Both the position numbers and the translations under genes were made by a program. From Trichococcus patagoniensis (lineage in GTDB: Bacteria > Bacillota > Bacilli > Lactobacillales > Aerococcaceae): 64,000 bases of DNA. This document shows, piece after piece, positions 10,020 through 17,972 of this stretch; position 1 is the first letter of the stretch; each line of letters starts with the position of its first letter. The notes beneath the pieces are model-generated. The model was not told where the DNA came from. It worked only from the letters and a program-made list of their open reading frames with translations, and did not search any database. The stretch is from positions 124,001 through 188,000 of the forward strand of contig NZ_QAOM01000005.1 in assembly GCF_003051085.1 (NCBI RefSeq), written 5' to 3'.

Positions 10020-10220
10020 TATAACGAGGAAAGAATAAAATATTTTATGCAACCAAAAAAGTTGGCTAGCTTCTCGGGTATGCCCTTCGGAAATTAGATA
10101 AATCGTGCCTATTGCGCTCTACGATGCTCAGTCGGCACGATTTCCTAAATTTCTTTCAGGGCTGAGCGAACCCGTTCAGCTTTTCTTGCTTTTCCTATTT
10201 GCAGATTGGGCTGCTGACTT
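10020..10220. other. Intergenic stretch with two isolated hairpins
   Basis: No gene is seen. AAATCGTGCC (10100-10109) pairs with GGCACGATTT (10134-10143) across a 24-base loop. A second hairpin at 10161-10180 (GCTGAGCG and its partner) is followed by a T-rich stretch and could be a plus-strand terminator. A short unannotated RNA between them is possible but there is no clear promoter. Confidence 0.4.
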
Positions 10221-10225
10221 GGGAA

Positions 10226-10351
10226 CTCCGGCCAACAGGGCTTTCCCGGAGTTCGTGCAACATTTTATTTGCGTTCTCCGGCGAGGACGGCTTCGCCGGA
10301 GTCCAGGGCGGTAAACACAGCTGTTCTCCGGCGAACGGCTGCCTCACCGGA
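10226..10351. repeat. Tandem hairpin array B (3 units, 50-bp period)
   Basis: CTCCGG arm starts fall at 10226, 10276 and 10326. The units have CTCCGGCGA-type left arms and TCGCCGGAG or CCGGAG right arms around short loops. The array lies between the converging lysC and metal ATPase genes. The sequence type is shared with arrays C, F and H. Confidence 0.85.
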
Positions 10352-10407
10352 GATGCGCAACGATTCCGTTGCTGTGATCCCGTTCACGATACAAGCGATA
10401 CAAAAAG

Positions 10408-10445
10408 GAAAGCGCCCGGAGTCAAAAACCCGAACGCTTTTCTTT
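10408..10445 (-). terminator. Terminator of the P1B-type ATPase gene
   Basis: On the minus strand AAAGCGTTCGG pairs with CCGGGCGCTTT (11 bp with two G-T pairs) and is followed by TTTCCTTTTTG. It starts just beyond the stop codon. Confidence 0.7.
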
Positions 10446-10451
10446 TTGTCT

Positions 10452-12395
10452 TTATTTTTCTTGTACGAGGCCTGTGCTGGAAGTCTTTCCGGCAGATTTT
10501 GCAGTGCCCTGAAAGTGGTGGGTAGGGATTTTCGCCAGGAGCCTCAGACTGTTCATGATGACCAGTATTGTGCTGCCTTCGTGTCCGACTACCCCAAGCG
10601 GAAGGTTGATGAGTTGGAACAGGTTTGACAGGATCAGAATGAGGATGACGGTGATCGAGAAGATGATATTCTGCATGGTAATTTTTTTCAGCTTCTTCGA
10701 TAACCCATAACAATATTCCAGTTTGTCCAGTTCGCTCTTCATCAGTACTACATCCGCTGTTTCCATGGCGATGTCCGTTCCTTCACCCATAGCGATGCCG
10801 ATGTCGGCATTTGCCAGTGCAGGTGCATCGTTCACGCCGTCTCCGACCATGCCGACCAGTTTATATTTCGACTGTAGGTCTTTCAGAATGGTTGTTTTAT
10901 CTTCAGGAAGACAATTTGCGCGAATTTCATCCACACCCAATTGCTTGCCGATTGTTTGCCCGGTTGCTTCATTGTCGCCTGTAATCATGATCGTATGGAC
11001 ACCATTTGCTTTGAAAAAGGCGATCATGTCTTTTGCCTCTGATTTAGGTGTATCCAATAAAGCATAATAGGCTACGACTTTGTCATCTTGCGAAATGTAG
11101 ATGACAGTCTTGCCTTCGTTCTGGAGCGCGAATGCTTCCTTAACGAAGGGAGGCTCGTTAAGATCATCGTTTACGACGAAGGTTTTTTTCCCGATTTTCC
11201 ATTGGCTTCCGAATGCTTCGCCAGCCAAACCGAATCCGGTAAGGTCCTGGATTGAATCCATCTGGATCTTCTCATATTCCTTTGTATCGAGATGTTGGAC
11301 CAACGCGGAAGCGATTGGGTGGGTTGAGGAGTGCTCCAACGCATAGACGACGGACATGATGTGTTTTTCATCCGTGCCTGTCATATAGCTGGATTCCGTC
11401 ACTACAGGTTTGCCTTCCGTCAGCGTGCCAGTTTTGTCGAATGCGATGCAATCCATGGCCGAGAAGTTTTCGATCGCGATGCCGCCTTTGAACAGTATAC
11501 CGTGCTTGGCTGCATTGGAAATGGCGGAAAGGACAGCAGGAGTGGCCGACGCCACCAATGCGCAAGGGGAGGCGACAGTCAACAGCACCATGCCGCGATA
11601 GAATGATTCATTCCAACCCCAATCCAGGAGGAAATAAAAAACGGCGATCATGACCGGCACAAAAATGAGGACTATTTTGACATAGGTGTTTTCGATGCGG
11701 TTGATGAAGCTTGCCGTCTTCGAAGGGGTCTTTTGCGCTTCTTCGACCATACGGATAATTTTTGCGAACAGGGTATCCTTGGATTCTTTCGAGACGGTCA
11801 TGGTCAACGCTTCGCTCAGGTTGATCGTGCTGCCGAAGATATCATCGCCGACAGTCTTTTCGACAGGGACGGATTCGCCGGAAATGGCGGCTTCATCGAT
11901 CAGACCTTGACCCGATGCAATCGTGCCGTCGATGGGGATACTGGCACCTTTAGGGACCAGTAATGTATCGCCGACTTTCAGATCTTTGACTGCAACGTCC
12001 TCAATCGAACCGTCAAGGTTGATGCGTTTTGCGATTTCAGGAACAATGTTCATCAATGCCGTGATCGCCTGGGTACTTTTTTCGGTCGCGTATTCCTCCA
12101 GTGAACCGGATAGAGAGAAGATGAAGATGAGCAGCGCGCCTTCCATCCAGTAACCGATCAGCGAGGCACCTACTGCGGCAAGCACCATCAATATGTCAAC
12201 GTTCAGATGTTTATTTTCAACTGTATCGATGAATCCTTCTTTTGCTTGTTTATAGCCGCCTATGATGAACGATAATACGAAAATGATGGCTGCAGCAGTA
12301 TCAAGGTTTTGCCATTGCAACACAATGCCAAGAATGATGAGAATGCCGCTGATCATGGTTGCGATCATCGCTTTATTCTTGAATAAGTCTTTCAT
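10452..12395 (-). CDS. P1B-4-type heavy metal efflux ATPase
   Basis: A membrane P-type ATPase that should export a divalent transition metal. From ATG 12395 (9 bases after GGAG; GTG 12404 touches the RBS) it has 647 aa and no N-terminal metal-binding domain. Visible motifs are the actuator ISGESVPVEK, the membrane metal site SPC at residues 276-278, DKTGTLTEGKP with phospho-Asp 320, the STHPIASA HP motif, MVGDGVNDAPAL, and HEGST in the last helices. SPC with HEGST is the P1B-4 signature. B. subtilis PfeT and Listeria FrvA, Fe(II) exporters in the PerR or Fur regulon, belong to this class. The PerR/Fur-like boxes upstream make an iron or peroxide-stress role the best inference. Cobalt or zinc cannot be excluded. 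Confidence 0.9.
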   Translation of the reverse strand: MKDLFKNKAMIATMISGILIILGIVLQWQNLDTAAAIIFVLSFIIGGYKQAKEGFIDTVENKHLNVDILMVLAAVGASLIGYWMEGALLIFIFSLSGSLEEYATEKSTQAITALMNIVPEIAKRINLDGSIEDVAVKDLKVGDTLLVPKGASIPIDGTIASGQGLIDEAAISGESVPVEKTVGDDIFGSTINLSEALTMTVSKESKDTLFAKIIRMVEEAQKTPSKTASFINRIENTYVKIVLIFVPVMIAVFYFLLDWGWNESFYRGMVLLTVASPCALVASATPAVLSAISNAAKHGILFKGGIAIENFSAMDCIAFDKTGTLTEGKPVVTESSYMTGTDEKHIMSVVYALEHSSTHPIASALVQHLDTKEYEKIQMDSIQDLTGFGLAGEAFGSQWKIGKKTFVVNDDLNEPPFVKEAFALQNEGKTVIYISQDDKVVAYYALLDTPKSEAKDMIAFFKANGVHTIMITGDNEATGQTIGKQLGVDEIRANCLPEDKTTILKDLQSKYKLVGMVGDGVNDAPALANADIGIAMGEGTDIAMETADVVLMKSELDKLEYCYGLSKKLKKITMQNIIFSITVILILILSNLFQLINLPLGVVGHEGSTILVIMNSLRLLAKIPTHHFQGTAKSAGKTSSTGLVQEK

Positions 12396-12447
12396 GAGTG
12401 ACACTCCTTTCTTTTATACCTTCATGATAGCACTAAAGAAATCCAGA

Positions 12448-12462
12448 TTATAATCATTACAA
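12448..12462 (-). promoter_or_regulatory. PerR-box-like operator of the P1B-4 ATPase
   Basis: TTATAATCATTACAA matches the PerR consensus TTATAATNATTATAA at all but one base. On the minus strand it contains a TATAAT that may itself be the -10 element, about 55 bases upstream of the ATPase start. Binding of repressor here would occlude the promoter. Confidence 0.75.
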
Positions 12463-12473
12463 TCAAACGGAAA

Positions 12474-12488
12474 TGAATCTCATTCTCA
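12474..12488. promoter_or_regulatory. Weak Fur-like box
   Basis: TGAATCTCATTCTCA matches the 7-1-7 Fur-type dyad TGAGAATCATTCTCA at 12 of 15 positions. It is 11 bases from the PerR-like box. It could be a second operator for the same gene or a chance resemblance in AT-rich DNA. Confidence 0.4.
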
Positions 12489-12570
12489 ATATCCATAATT
12501 CAGACACAATTTGAAATGGTGGAAAATTATGTATAGCAATAAAATATGAAGTATATCTCAAAAAAACAGA

Positions 12571-12585
12571 TTATAATTATTATCA
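12571..12585. promoter_or_regulatory. Second PerR/Fur-like box
   Basis: TTATAATTATTATCA matches both the PerR consensus (one mismatch) and the Fur consensus TGATAATNATTATCA (one mismatch). It is about 175 bases upstream of the ATPase start and 32 bases beyond the uppP terminator, far from any other gene start. Confidence 0.6.
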
Positions 12586-12616
12586 ATAAGAACTCCAAAT
12601 GTTAGGGAGGACAAAT

Positions 12617-12641
12617 AAAAAGCCATCCCCAAGAGGATGGC
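12617..12641 (-). terminator. Terminator of uppP
   Basis: Minus-strand hairpin with GCCATCC/GGATGGC arms (12641-12635 and 12628-12622) and a 6-base loop, followed by TTTTT. It lies 13 bases past the uppP stop codon. Confidence 0.85.
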
Positions 12642-12653
12642 CAAACTCATTTT

Positions 12654-13475
12654 TCAGACAAACAGGAAATAGATCAGGACGATTGCTCCAAGTACGATCC
12701 GGTACCAACCGAACGCTTTGAAGTCGTTGCGTTTCAGGTAACCGATCAGGAACTTGATGGCAACGATCGAAACGAGGAAAGCGGTAATCATACCTGACAA
12801 AAGAACGGCGAATTCAAGTCCGGTAAAGTCGAAGCCGAATTTGATGATCTTCAAAAAGCTGATCCCGAACATGATCGGAATGCTCATGAAGAAGGAGAAT
12901 TCAGTTGCGATAAAGCGGGAAGTGCCCAATACGATGCTCCCCAAGATGGAAGAACCGGAGCGCGATGTACCCGGAATGATTGAGAGGGCTTGGAACAGAC
13001 CAATCTGGAATGCCTTCATATAGGTTAATTGGCTGAAATCGGTGATGCTCGGTTCGCGATCCTTATGCTTGTTTTCGATCACGATGAACAGGATCCCGTA
13101 GATGATCAGCGCCAAAGCCACAACTGTCGCGTTCAGGAGGTTTTCGTCCGCCCAATCGTTCAACGGCAAGCCGATGACTCCTGCCGGGATGCAACCGATG
13201 ACTACTTTTTTCCAGATATCCCAAGTCTGTGTCTTCTCTTCCTTCGTTTTGCTTGGGGAGAAGGGATTCAGTTTGTGAAAATAAATGACGACGACCGCGA
13301 GGATGGCGCCCAGCTGAATCACGTAGAAGAACATCTCTTTGAATGCCTGCGAAAGATCCAATTGGATGAACTCTTCAACCAAGATCATGTGGCCCGTGCT
13401 GCTGATGGGCAGCCATTCGGTGATACCCTCAACAATGCCGAGGATGATTGCTTTCAGTATTTCCATAAATTCCAT
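12654..13475 (-). CDS. uppP: Undecaprenyl-diphosphate phosphatase UppP (BacA)
   Basis: Integral membrane enzyme that recycles undecaprenyl pyrophosphate to the lipid carrier used for peptidoglycan; extra copies confer bacitracin resistance. The product is 273 aa from ATG 13475, preceded by AAGGA. The two active-site segments are clear: [15 protein letters not shown] near the N terminus and [10 protein letters not shown] in the middle. Multiple hydrophobic helices span the rest. The upstream ATGs (13517 and 13514) extend past the RBS and are rejected. It is a single gene with its own terminator. Confidence 0.96.
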   Translation of the reverse strand: MEFMEILKAIILGIVEGITEWLPISSTGHMILVEEFIQLDLSQAFKEMFFYVIQLGAILAVVVIYFHKLNPFSPSKTKEEKTQTWDIWKKVVIGCIPAGVIGLPLNDWADENLLNATVVALALIIYGILFIVIENKHKDREPSITDFSQLTYMKAFQIGLFQALSIIPGTSRSGSSILGSIVLGTSRFIATEFSFFMSIPIMFGISFLKIIKFGFDFTGLEFAVLLSGMITAFLVSIVAIKFLIGYLKRNDFKAFGWYRIVLGAIVLIYFLFV

Positions 13476-13692
13476 ATAATATCCTTTCTGTTGTGCATTT
13501 TTTTTATACTCCATCATCTAGTATAGCGAAATGAAAAAGATTAGCCAATCCTTTTCAAGGATTCTTAAGGAAATGGAGGGCGTTTTTGGATGTAAGCGGT
13601 CCTAAAAAAGTTCACATTACTAGTCGGTTTATGTTAAAATGAAGTATACCAATTTTCACAAAAGCGCATTTAAATAAGGAAGAGGCGATAGT

Positions 13693-14202
13693 ATGTTTGG
13701 CTTTTTTAAGAAGGATGACAAAAAAGGAAAACTGCCGGTTGAGAAGGAAATCTTGTATTCACCTGCCAACGGTGTAGTGGTACCTGTTTCCGATGTTGCA
13801 GACCCAGTATTTTCCCAAAAGATGATGGGTGACGGTTTCGCGGTCATTCCTGCAGACGGAAACATCTATTCACCAGCAAAAGGAAAAGTGTTGAGCGTAT
13901 TTCCGACAAAGCATGCGGTAGGCATTTTGTTGGACAGCGGCTTGGAACTTTTGCTGCATATGGGATTGGATACGGTTGAGTTGAACGGGAAACCATTCGA
14001 AGTCTTCGTGAAGGAAGGCCAAGTTGTGACTGCGGATACACTGATCGCCAAAGTGGATCTGGCGCAACTGCAGGAAGCCGGCAAAGACACCGCGATGGTC
14101 GTCGTCATCACGAATATGGAAAAAGTAAAAAACTTCAGCCTTGATGTGACCGGTGAGGCTGCCGTCAAAGCAGAAATCGGAAGCGTCCTGCCGAAGGAAT
14201 AA
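13693..14202 (+). CDS. crr: PTS glucose-type EIIA component (EIIA-Glc, Crr-like)
   Basis: A soluble phosphocarrier of the phosphotransferase system that receives phosphate from HPr and passes it to an EIIB domain. It is 169 aa with the EIIA-Glc beta-sandwich: FAVIPADGNIYSPAKG, the first conserved His in TKHAVGI and the phosphorylated His in LLLHMGLDTVEL. The start is ATG 13693 after AGGAAGAGG. No EIIBC gene lies beside it, so it probably serves permeases encoded elsewhere. Its regulatory role in Firmicutes is smaller than in enterics. A TTCACA/TTAAAA pair upstream may be the promoter. Confidence 0.93.
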   Translation: MFGFFKKDDKKGKLPVEKEILYSPANGVVVPVSDVADPVFSQKMMGDGFAVIPADGNIYSPAKGKVLSVFPTKHAVGILLDSGLELLLHMGLDTVELNGKPFEVFVKEGQVVTADTLIAKVDLAQLQEAGKDTAMVVVITNMEKVKNFSLDVTGEAAVKAEIGSVLPKE

Positions 14203-14215
14203 CAGAATAGATGTG

Positions 14216-14257
14216 AAAAAGCTTCATCCGGATGTGATTGCCGGATGAAGCTTTTTT
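14216..14257 (+). terminator. Terminator of the EIIA gene
   Basis: A perfect 16-bp stem (14216-14231 with 14241-14256) and 9-base loop end in a T run. The A tract on the other side makes it usable by the converging minus-strand gene, whose stop is at 14284. Confidence 0.92.
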
Positions 14258-14283
14258 GATATGTGGGATAGACAGACAAGCCG

Positions 14284-14901
14284 TTAAGGCCGTTCCAGCG
14301 AAAAAATCTCTCCGAGCTTTGTATAGTCGTTGCCGGCAAGTCTGGCGACCGGCTCCAATTTGTCGGCCAAAACGTACTGTTTCTCTTGGTCGAACACCGA
14401 TTCATCGAAAAAGAAATCTTCGACGCGCAGGATGAACAGATCCGTCAGCACGTTGCCCTCAGCATCCGTCAGAGGCACATATTGGTGGACGGTTGTTTCC
14501 ATGCGGATTTTTGCCTCTTTGATGGCGGGTACAGCGACCGTATGGCTGGCGGTCAACGTCAACTCCGTCAGATCGATTTCGCTCTCCGTATCCGGCAGTT
14601 GGGCGGCCGTCCTATTCATCTCCTCAACCAAGTCTTCGCTGACGATATGGACGACGCCTTGTCTGGAAGCGAGCAGGTTTTTGGCGGAATCCTTGATTTT
14701 TCCGTCATTCCTCAGAATGGCTACGCTGATCAGCGGCAACACATTCGAGGCGACACTGAAAAAACTGAAAGGCGCGGCATTGACTACTTGCGTTTCCGGA
14801 TTCTGGGTAGTGATCCAGGCAATCGGGCGGGGAATGATGCTCCCGGTCAAAAATTTGTACATCTGTTTCGTGTTGAGTTCTTCGGTATTGAAATGCTGCA
14901 T
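14284..14901 (-). CDS. Flavin reductase family protein (FMN-binding split barrel)
   Basis: It belongs to the flavin reductase / DIM6-NTAB family, small FMN-binding proteins that reduce flavin or act as oxidoreductases of unknown substrate. The 205-aa protein has the family N-terminal segment GSIIPRPIAWITTQNPET, then NAAPFSFFSVASNVLPLISV, typical of the FMN phosphate and ring contacts, and a C-terminal VEDFFFDES stretch. The start ATG 14901 follows AGAAAGAAG. It is a lone gene convergent with the EIIA gene. The substrate cannot be told from sequence. Confidence 0.85.
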   Translation of the reverse strand: MQHFNTEELNTKQMYKFLTGSIIPRPIAWITTQNPETQVVNAAPFSFFSVASNVLPLISVAILRNDGKIKDSAKNLLASRQGVVHIVSEDLVEEMNRTAAQLPDTESEIDLTELTLTASHTVAVPAIKEAKIRMETTVHQYVPLTDAEGNVLTDLFILRVEDFFFDESVFDQEKQYVLADKLEPVARLAGNDYTKLGEIFSLERP

Positions 14902-15121
14902 GGGATCACTTCTTTCTGTTCAGGATAGTGGATTCGATTGTCTTTCGTTTTGGTTCCAGGAAATATGGTGAAAACCAGTGGTCATGTAAGCTCCAACCTC
15001 CGTTCAAATAATCCATAAGTCGAGTATACAGGAGAGTTCCTCAGCGAGGTAACTATTCTGCTCAGCGGTGTCCGGAAGGTTTTTGCCCGGACGTCAGGGG
15101 ATCCCCGATTAAGGTTAAAAA

Positions 15122-15157
15122 CAAAAAAACCCCCAATGTTCATCAGAACGTGGAGGG
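15122..15157 (-). terminator. Terminator of the lactonase gene
   Basis: Minus-strand imperfect hairpin (15157-15130) with a TGAT loop, followed by T7-8 read from 15129-15122. Confidence 0.85.
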
Positions 15158-15170
15158 AAATGTGAAAATT

Positions 15171-16202
15171 TTAGTAGAACACGCAAACGCACTCTGGCGC
15201 GTAGACGTCTTTTTGCAGCAACGTCAATTTGCCTGTTTCTGCATCGCGTTCGAATAAAGTCAAATTGTCGGAATCCTGATGCGCCGCGATCACGAATTGG
15301 CCGCTCGGATCCAAGTTGAAGTCACGCGGGATGTTTCCTTCAGTCGGTACATATTCCACCAAGGACAACGTTTTACCGTCTTCGGATACCGCATAGACAA
15401 CCAATGAATCATGTCCGCGGTTGGAAGCATAAACGAACTTGCCGTCTGCGGAAATGCGGATAGCCGCACCGCCGTTGAAACCGGTATGCTCTTCAGGGAT
15501 AGTTGTGATGACTTGCAATAATGAGAAAGTGCCTGCTGCTGCATCATAAGCCAACACTTCGACATCGCTGCTCAATTCACCGAACAAGTAAGCCACTTTG
15601 CCGTTCGGATGGAAAACCAAGTGACGCGGGCCTGTGCCGGGAGTCGCTTTATAACGGGCAACTTCCGCCAATTTGCCTTCGTCGGAAACCGTGTAGGTAT
15701 AAACGTGGTCGGTGCCCAAATCGCAAGCCAACAAGTATTTCTTGTCAGGGGAAAGCGCGCTGTAGTGCAAATGCGGAATAGTTTGGTTTTCATGGATGCT
15801 TGAACCCTCGTGTTGCGCACGGTCAGTCATCGTGAAGGAGCCGTCAGCGTTCTCTTTGTAGACAGTCAAGTATCCGCCGTGGTAATTGGCAGTGAAGATC
15901 AATTTTTTGTCTTCGTCGAAGTAGATATAGCAAGGCGCAGATCCTTCAGCAGAAATTTCGGCTACCTTGTCATAGGTTCCATTTTCATTTTTCTTGAAAG
16001 AAGTGATGCCGCCGCCTTCATCCGTTTTGGAAATCGCGTACAGCGTTTCTTTGTCCGCGGATAAGTCCAGGTAAGTAGGGCTGTCGACTTCCGCAATCAA
16101 GCGATAATCACGCAATTCTTTTTTATCGGTGTCCAAAGTGATTTGATGAACCCCTTTACTTTCTCTTTTCGTGTAAGAGCCAAGATATAAAACTTGTTCC
16201 AT
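15171..16202 (-). CDS. pgl: Lactonase family protein (6-phosphogluconolactonase-like beta-propeller)
   Basis: A seven-bladed beta-propeller lactonase of the YkgB/Pgl type, expected to hydrolyse 6-phosphogluconolactone in the oxidative pentose phosphate pathway or a related lactone. The protein is 343 aa, starting MEQVLYLGSYTKRESKGVHQ. Repeated blade motifs are visible (SPTYLDLSADKETLYAIS, TGPRHLVFHPNGKVAYLF, IPRDFNLDPSGQFVIAA). ATG 16202 follows AGGAGGT. A minus-strand extended -10 TGTTATAAT (16234-16239 plus TG) is about 30 bases upstream. No other pentose phosphate gene is nearby, so the exact substrate is inferred from the family. Confidence 0.85.
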   Translation of the reverse strand: MEQVLYLGSYTKRESKGVHQITLDTDKKELRDYRLIAEVDSPTYLDLSADKETLYAISKTDEGGGITSFKKNENGTYDKVAEISAEGSAPCYIYFDEDKKLIFTANYHGGYLTVYKENADGSFTMTDRAQHEGSSIHENQTIPHLHYSALSPDKKYLLACDLGTDHVYTYTVSDEGKLAEVARYKATPGTGPRHLVFHPNGKVAYLFGELSSDVEVLAYDAAAGTFSLLQVITTIPEEHTGFNGGAAIRISADGKFVYASNRGHDSLVVYAVSEDGKTLSLVEYVPTEGNIPRDFNLDPSGQFVIAAHQDSDNLTLFERDAETGKLTLLQKDVYAPECVCVFY

Positions 16203-16233
16203 CCAAAGACCTCCTAAATATTATGATAATTCC

Positions 16234-16262
16234 ATTATAACAAACGCCCTTAACAATTACAG
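16234..16262 (-). promoter_or_regulatory. Candidate promoter of the lactonase gene
   Basis: TATAAT on the minus strand (16239-16234) with an adjoining TG makes an extended -10 site. The -35 region (CTGTAA) is poor. Confidence 0.5.
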
Positions 16263-16376
16263 GAAAAAAAGCTTGTAAAGCAAATAAAGTTGGATTCAAC
16301 GGCATAATCAATGGTTTGCCAATTAAACTGTGATAGAATAGAAGTTGTAAAAAGTGTCTGAAAAGGAGATATGTCA

Positions 16377-16736
16377 ATGCAAAGCAAAGTAATTCAAATT
16401 GGAGAAAAAGCGATAGATATAAAGGAACCCATGATCATCCTGTTCGATGACAGCGCAACGCCACCATTGCAGGAGGTTTCCGTCATCCATCGTTTTGTGG
16501 AGCCCCAGGAATGGTTCGAACTGGAAGACGGTGACCGGATTTTGTTTGACGACCAGGAATACCGTATATCCTATGTCGGTACGCACGTCCTGAAGAATCT
16601 GCAGTCGCTTGGGCATACAACCATGATCTTCAAAAATTGGGATGACGAACGCCTGGAAACAAGCATCTATTTGACTCCTCATGTTTTGCCGGCAATAACG
16701 GACGGTACCACCATTACTTATAAGAAGAAAGATTGA
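16377..16736 (+). CDS. PTS glucitol/sorbitol-type EIIA protein (orphan)
   Basis: A single-domain EIIA of the glucitol family, a soluble phosphate relay for sorbitol uptake in classical systems. It is 119 aa from ATG 16377, 8 bases after AGGAG; ATG 16371 is too close to the RBS. Landmarks are MIILFDDSATPPLQEVSVIH with the probable phosphorylated His 38, EDGDRILFDDQEYRISYVG and LGHTTMIFKNW. No EIIB or EIIC gene is present. The next gene is an AI-2E transporter whose start lies 12 bases after this stop. An extended -10 (TG at 16331, TAGAAT 16334-16339) lies upstream. A role outside sugar transport is possible. Confidence 0.85.
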   Translation: MQSKVIQIGEKAIDIKEPMIILFDDSATPPLQEVSVIHRFVEPQEWFELEDGDRILFDDQEYRISYVGTHVLKNLQSLGHTTMIFKNWDDERLETSIYLTPHVLPAITDGTTITYKKKD

Positions 16737-16747
16737 AGGTGAGTCCA

Positions 16748-17947
16748 ATGGAAAGAGCTCCGCGTAGAGGAACGAAATCCGGAAATCGGTTGTCGTGGTT
16801 CGAAAGATGGTTTCTGAACAATAAATTCGTGACTGTCCTTCTGATTACTTTACTGATTCTCCTGATCGTTTTCGTATTTTCAAAAATTTCCTATCTTTTG
16901 GGACCGGTGGGCAGCTTCTTCAGTGTTATCGGTTTTCCGCTGATAATGGCGGGTATTTTCTTTTATATGCTGAATCCGTTGGTTACGCTGATGGAGAAAA
17001 AAGGAATTAAACGTTTTGTAGGGACTTGGATCGCCTTTGTGCTGGTTTTGCTGATGATGATTTGGGGATTTGCGATTCTGATCCCGATCATCCGCGATCA
17101 GACGATAGGCATTGTCCGCGAATTTCCGGCTTATTGGCAGGCGCTCGAGAGCATGACGATTGAATTAATAAATTATGATTGGTTCACTTCCCTTCAGGAT
17201 CAGATCAACCAAATCAATGCGGACCTCTTCAACAGTGTTTCTGCGAAATTGAACGAAGTCCTGTCGAACACGGTCAGCGGCTTGGGCAGTGTCGTCGGAT
17301 TGTTGACGAATGCGTTTGTAGGAATCATCACGATGCCAATCATTCTGTATTATCTGCTGAAAGAAGGAGAGAAATTACCGCTGACTTTTCTGCAATTCTT
17401 TCCGACAAATCTGCGGGAATCGATCGGGGAACTGTTGAAGAAAATCAATACGCAGATCAGCCAATATGTCCGCGGTCAGATAACGGTCGCCTTCTTTGTC
17501 GGGCTGATGTTCGTCATCGGCTACGCCATCATCGGAATGAAATTCGGCATCGTCCTGGGGATACTCGCAGGTTTCCTGAACATCATCCCGTATATGGGTT
17601 CCTTTATTGCGATGGTGCCCGCGGTGATTGTTGCGATAGTGGATTCTCCGCTGATGTTGGCAAAAGTGCTGCTGGTTTTCTCGATCGAGCAATTCATCGA
17701 GGGGCGCGTCATTTCACCGCAAGTACTCGGCACCAATCTCGAGGTCCATCCCGTCACAATCATCTTCGTGTTGCTTACGGCAGGAAAACTATTCGGTCTG
17801 ACCGGTTTCATTTTGGGCATTCCCGGTTATGCTGTCCTTAAAGTGCTGTTCATGCATATTTTCGATTGGTACAAGGAAATTTCCGGATTGTATTTGGATG
17901 AACCAGAAATCGAGGAAGAACCGGAAGAGGATTATGCTCAAGAATAA
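16748..17947 (+). CDS. AI-2E family transporter
   Basis: A polytopic membrane protein of the PF01594 (formerly UPF0118/DUF20) family, whose members have been linked to AI-2 export and, in others, to Na+/H+ antiport. It is 399 aa with a basic cytoplasmic N terminus, paired N-terminal helices (FVTVLLITLLILLIVFVFS and GFPLIMAGIFFYML), a soluble amphipathic middle, and the conserved helical block GIVLGILAGFLNIIPYMGSF with QFIEGRVISPQVLG. The acidic C-tail ends EIEEEPEEDYAQE. ATG 16748 lies 8 bases after AAGG; the TTG overlapping the upstream stop is rejected. The substrate is not determinable. Confidence 0.87.
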   Translation: MERAPRRGTKSGNRLSWFERWFLNNKFVTVLLITLLILLIVFVFSKISYLLGPVGSFFSVIGFPLIMAGIFFYMLNPLVTLMEKKGIKRFVGTWIAFVLVLLMMIWGFAILIPIIRDQTIGIVREFPAYWQALESMTIELINYDWFTSLQDQINQINADLFNSVSAKLNEVLSNTVSGLGSVVGLLTNAFVGIITMPIILYYLLKEGEKLPLTFLQFFPTNLRESIGELLKKINTQISQYVRGQITVAFFVGLMFVIGYAIIGMKFGIVLGILAGFLNIIPYMGSFIAMVPAVIVAIVDSPLMLAKVLLVFSIEQFIEGRVISPQVLGTNLEVHPVTIIFVLLTAGKLFGLTGFILGIPGYAVLKVLFMHIFDWYKEISGLYLDEPEIEEEPEEDYAQE

Positions 17948-17972
17948 TCGGAATGAAAAGGGGTAATGTTTC

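Noticed and set aside
12465-12600. A small gene between the uppP terminator and the metal ATPase
   Set aside because: No open frame with an RBS is present; the interval is explained by operators and AT-rich promoter DNA.
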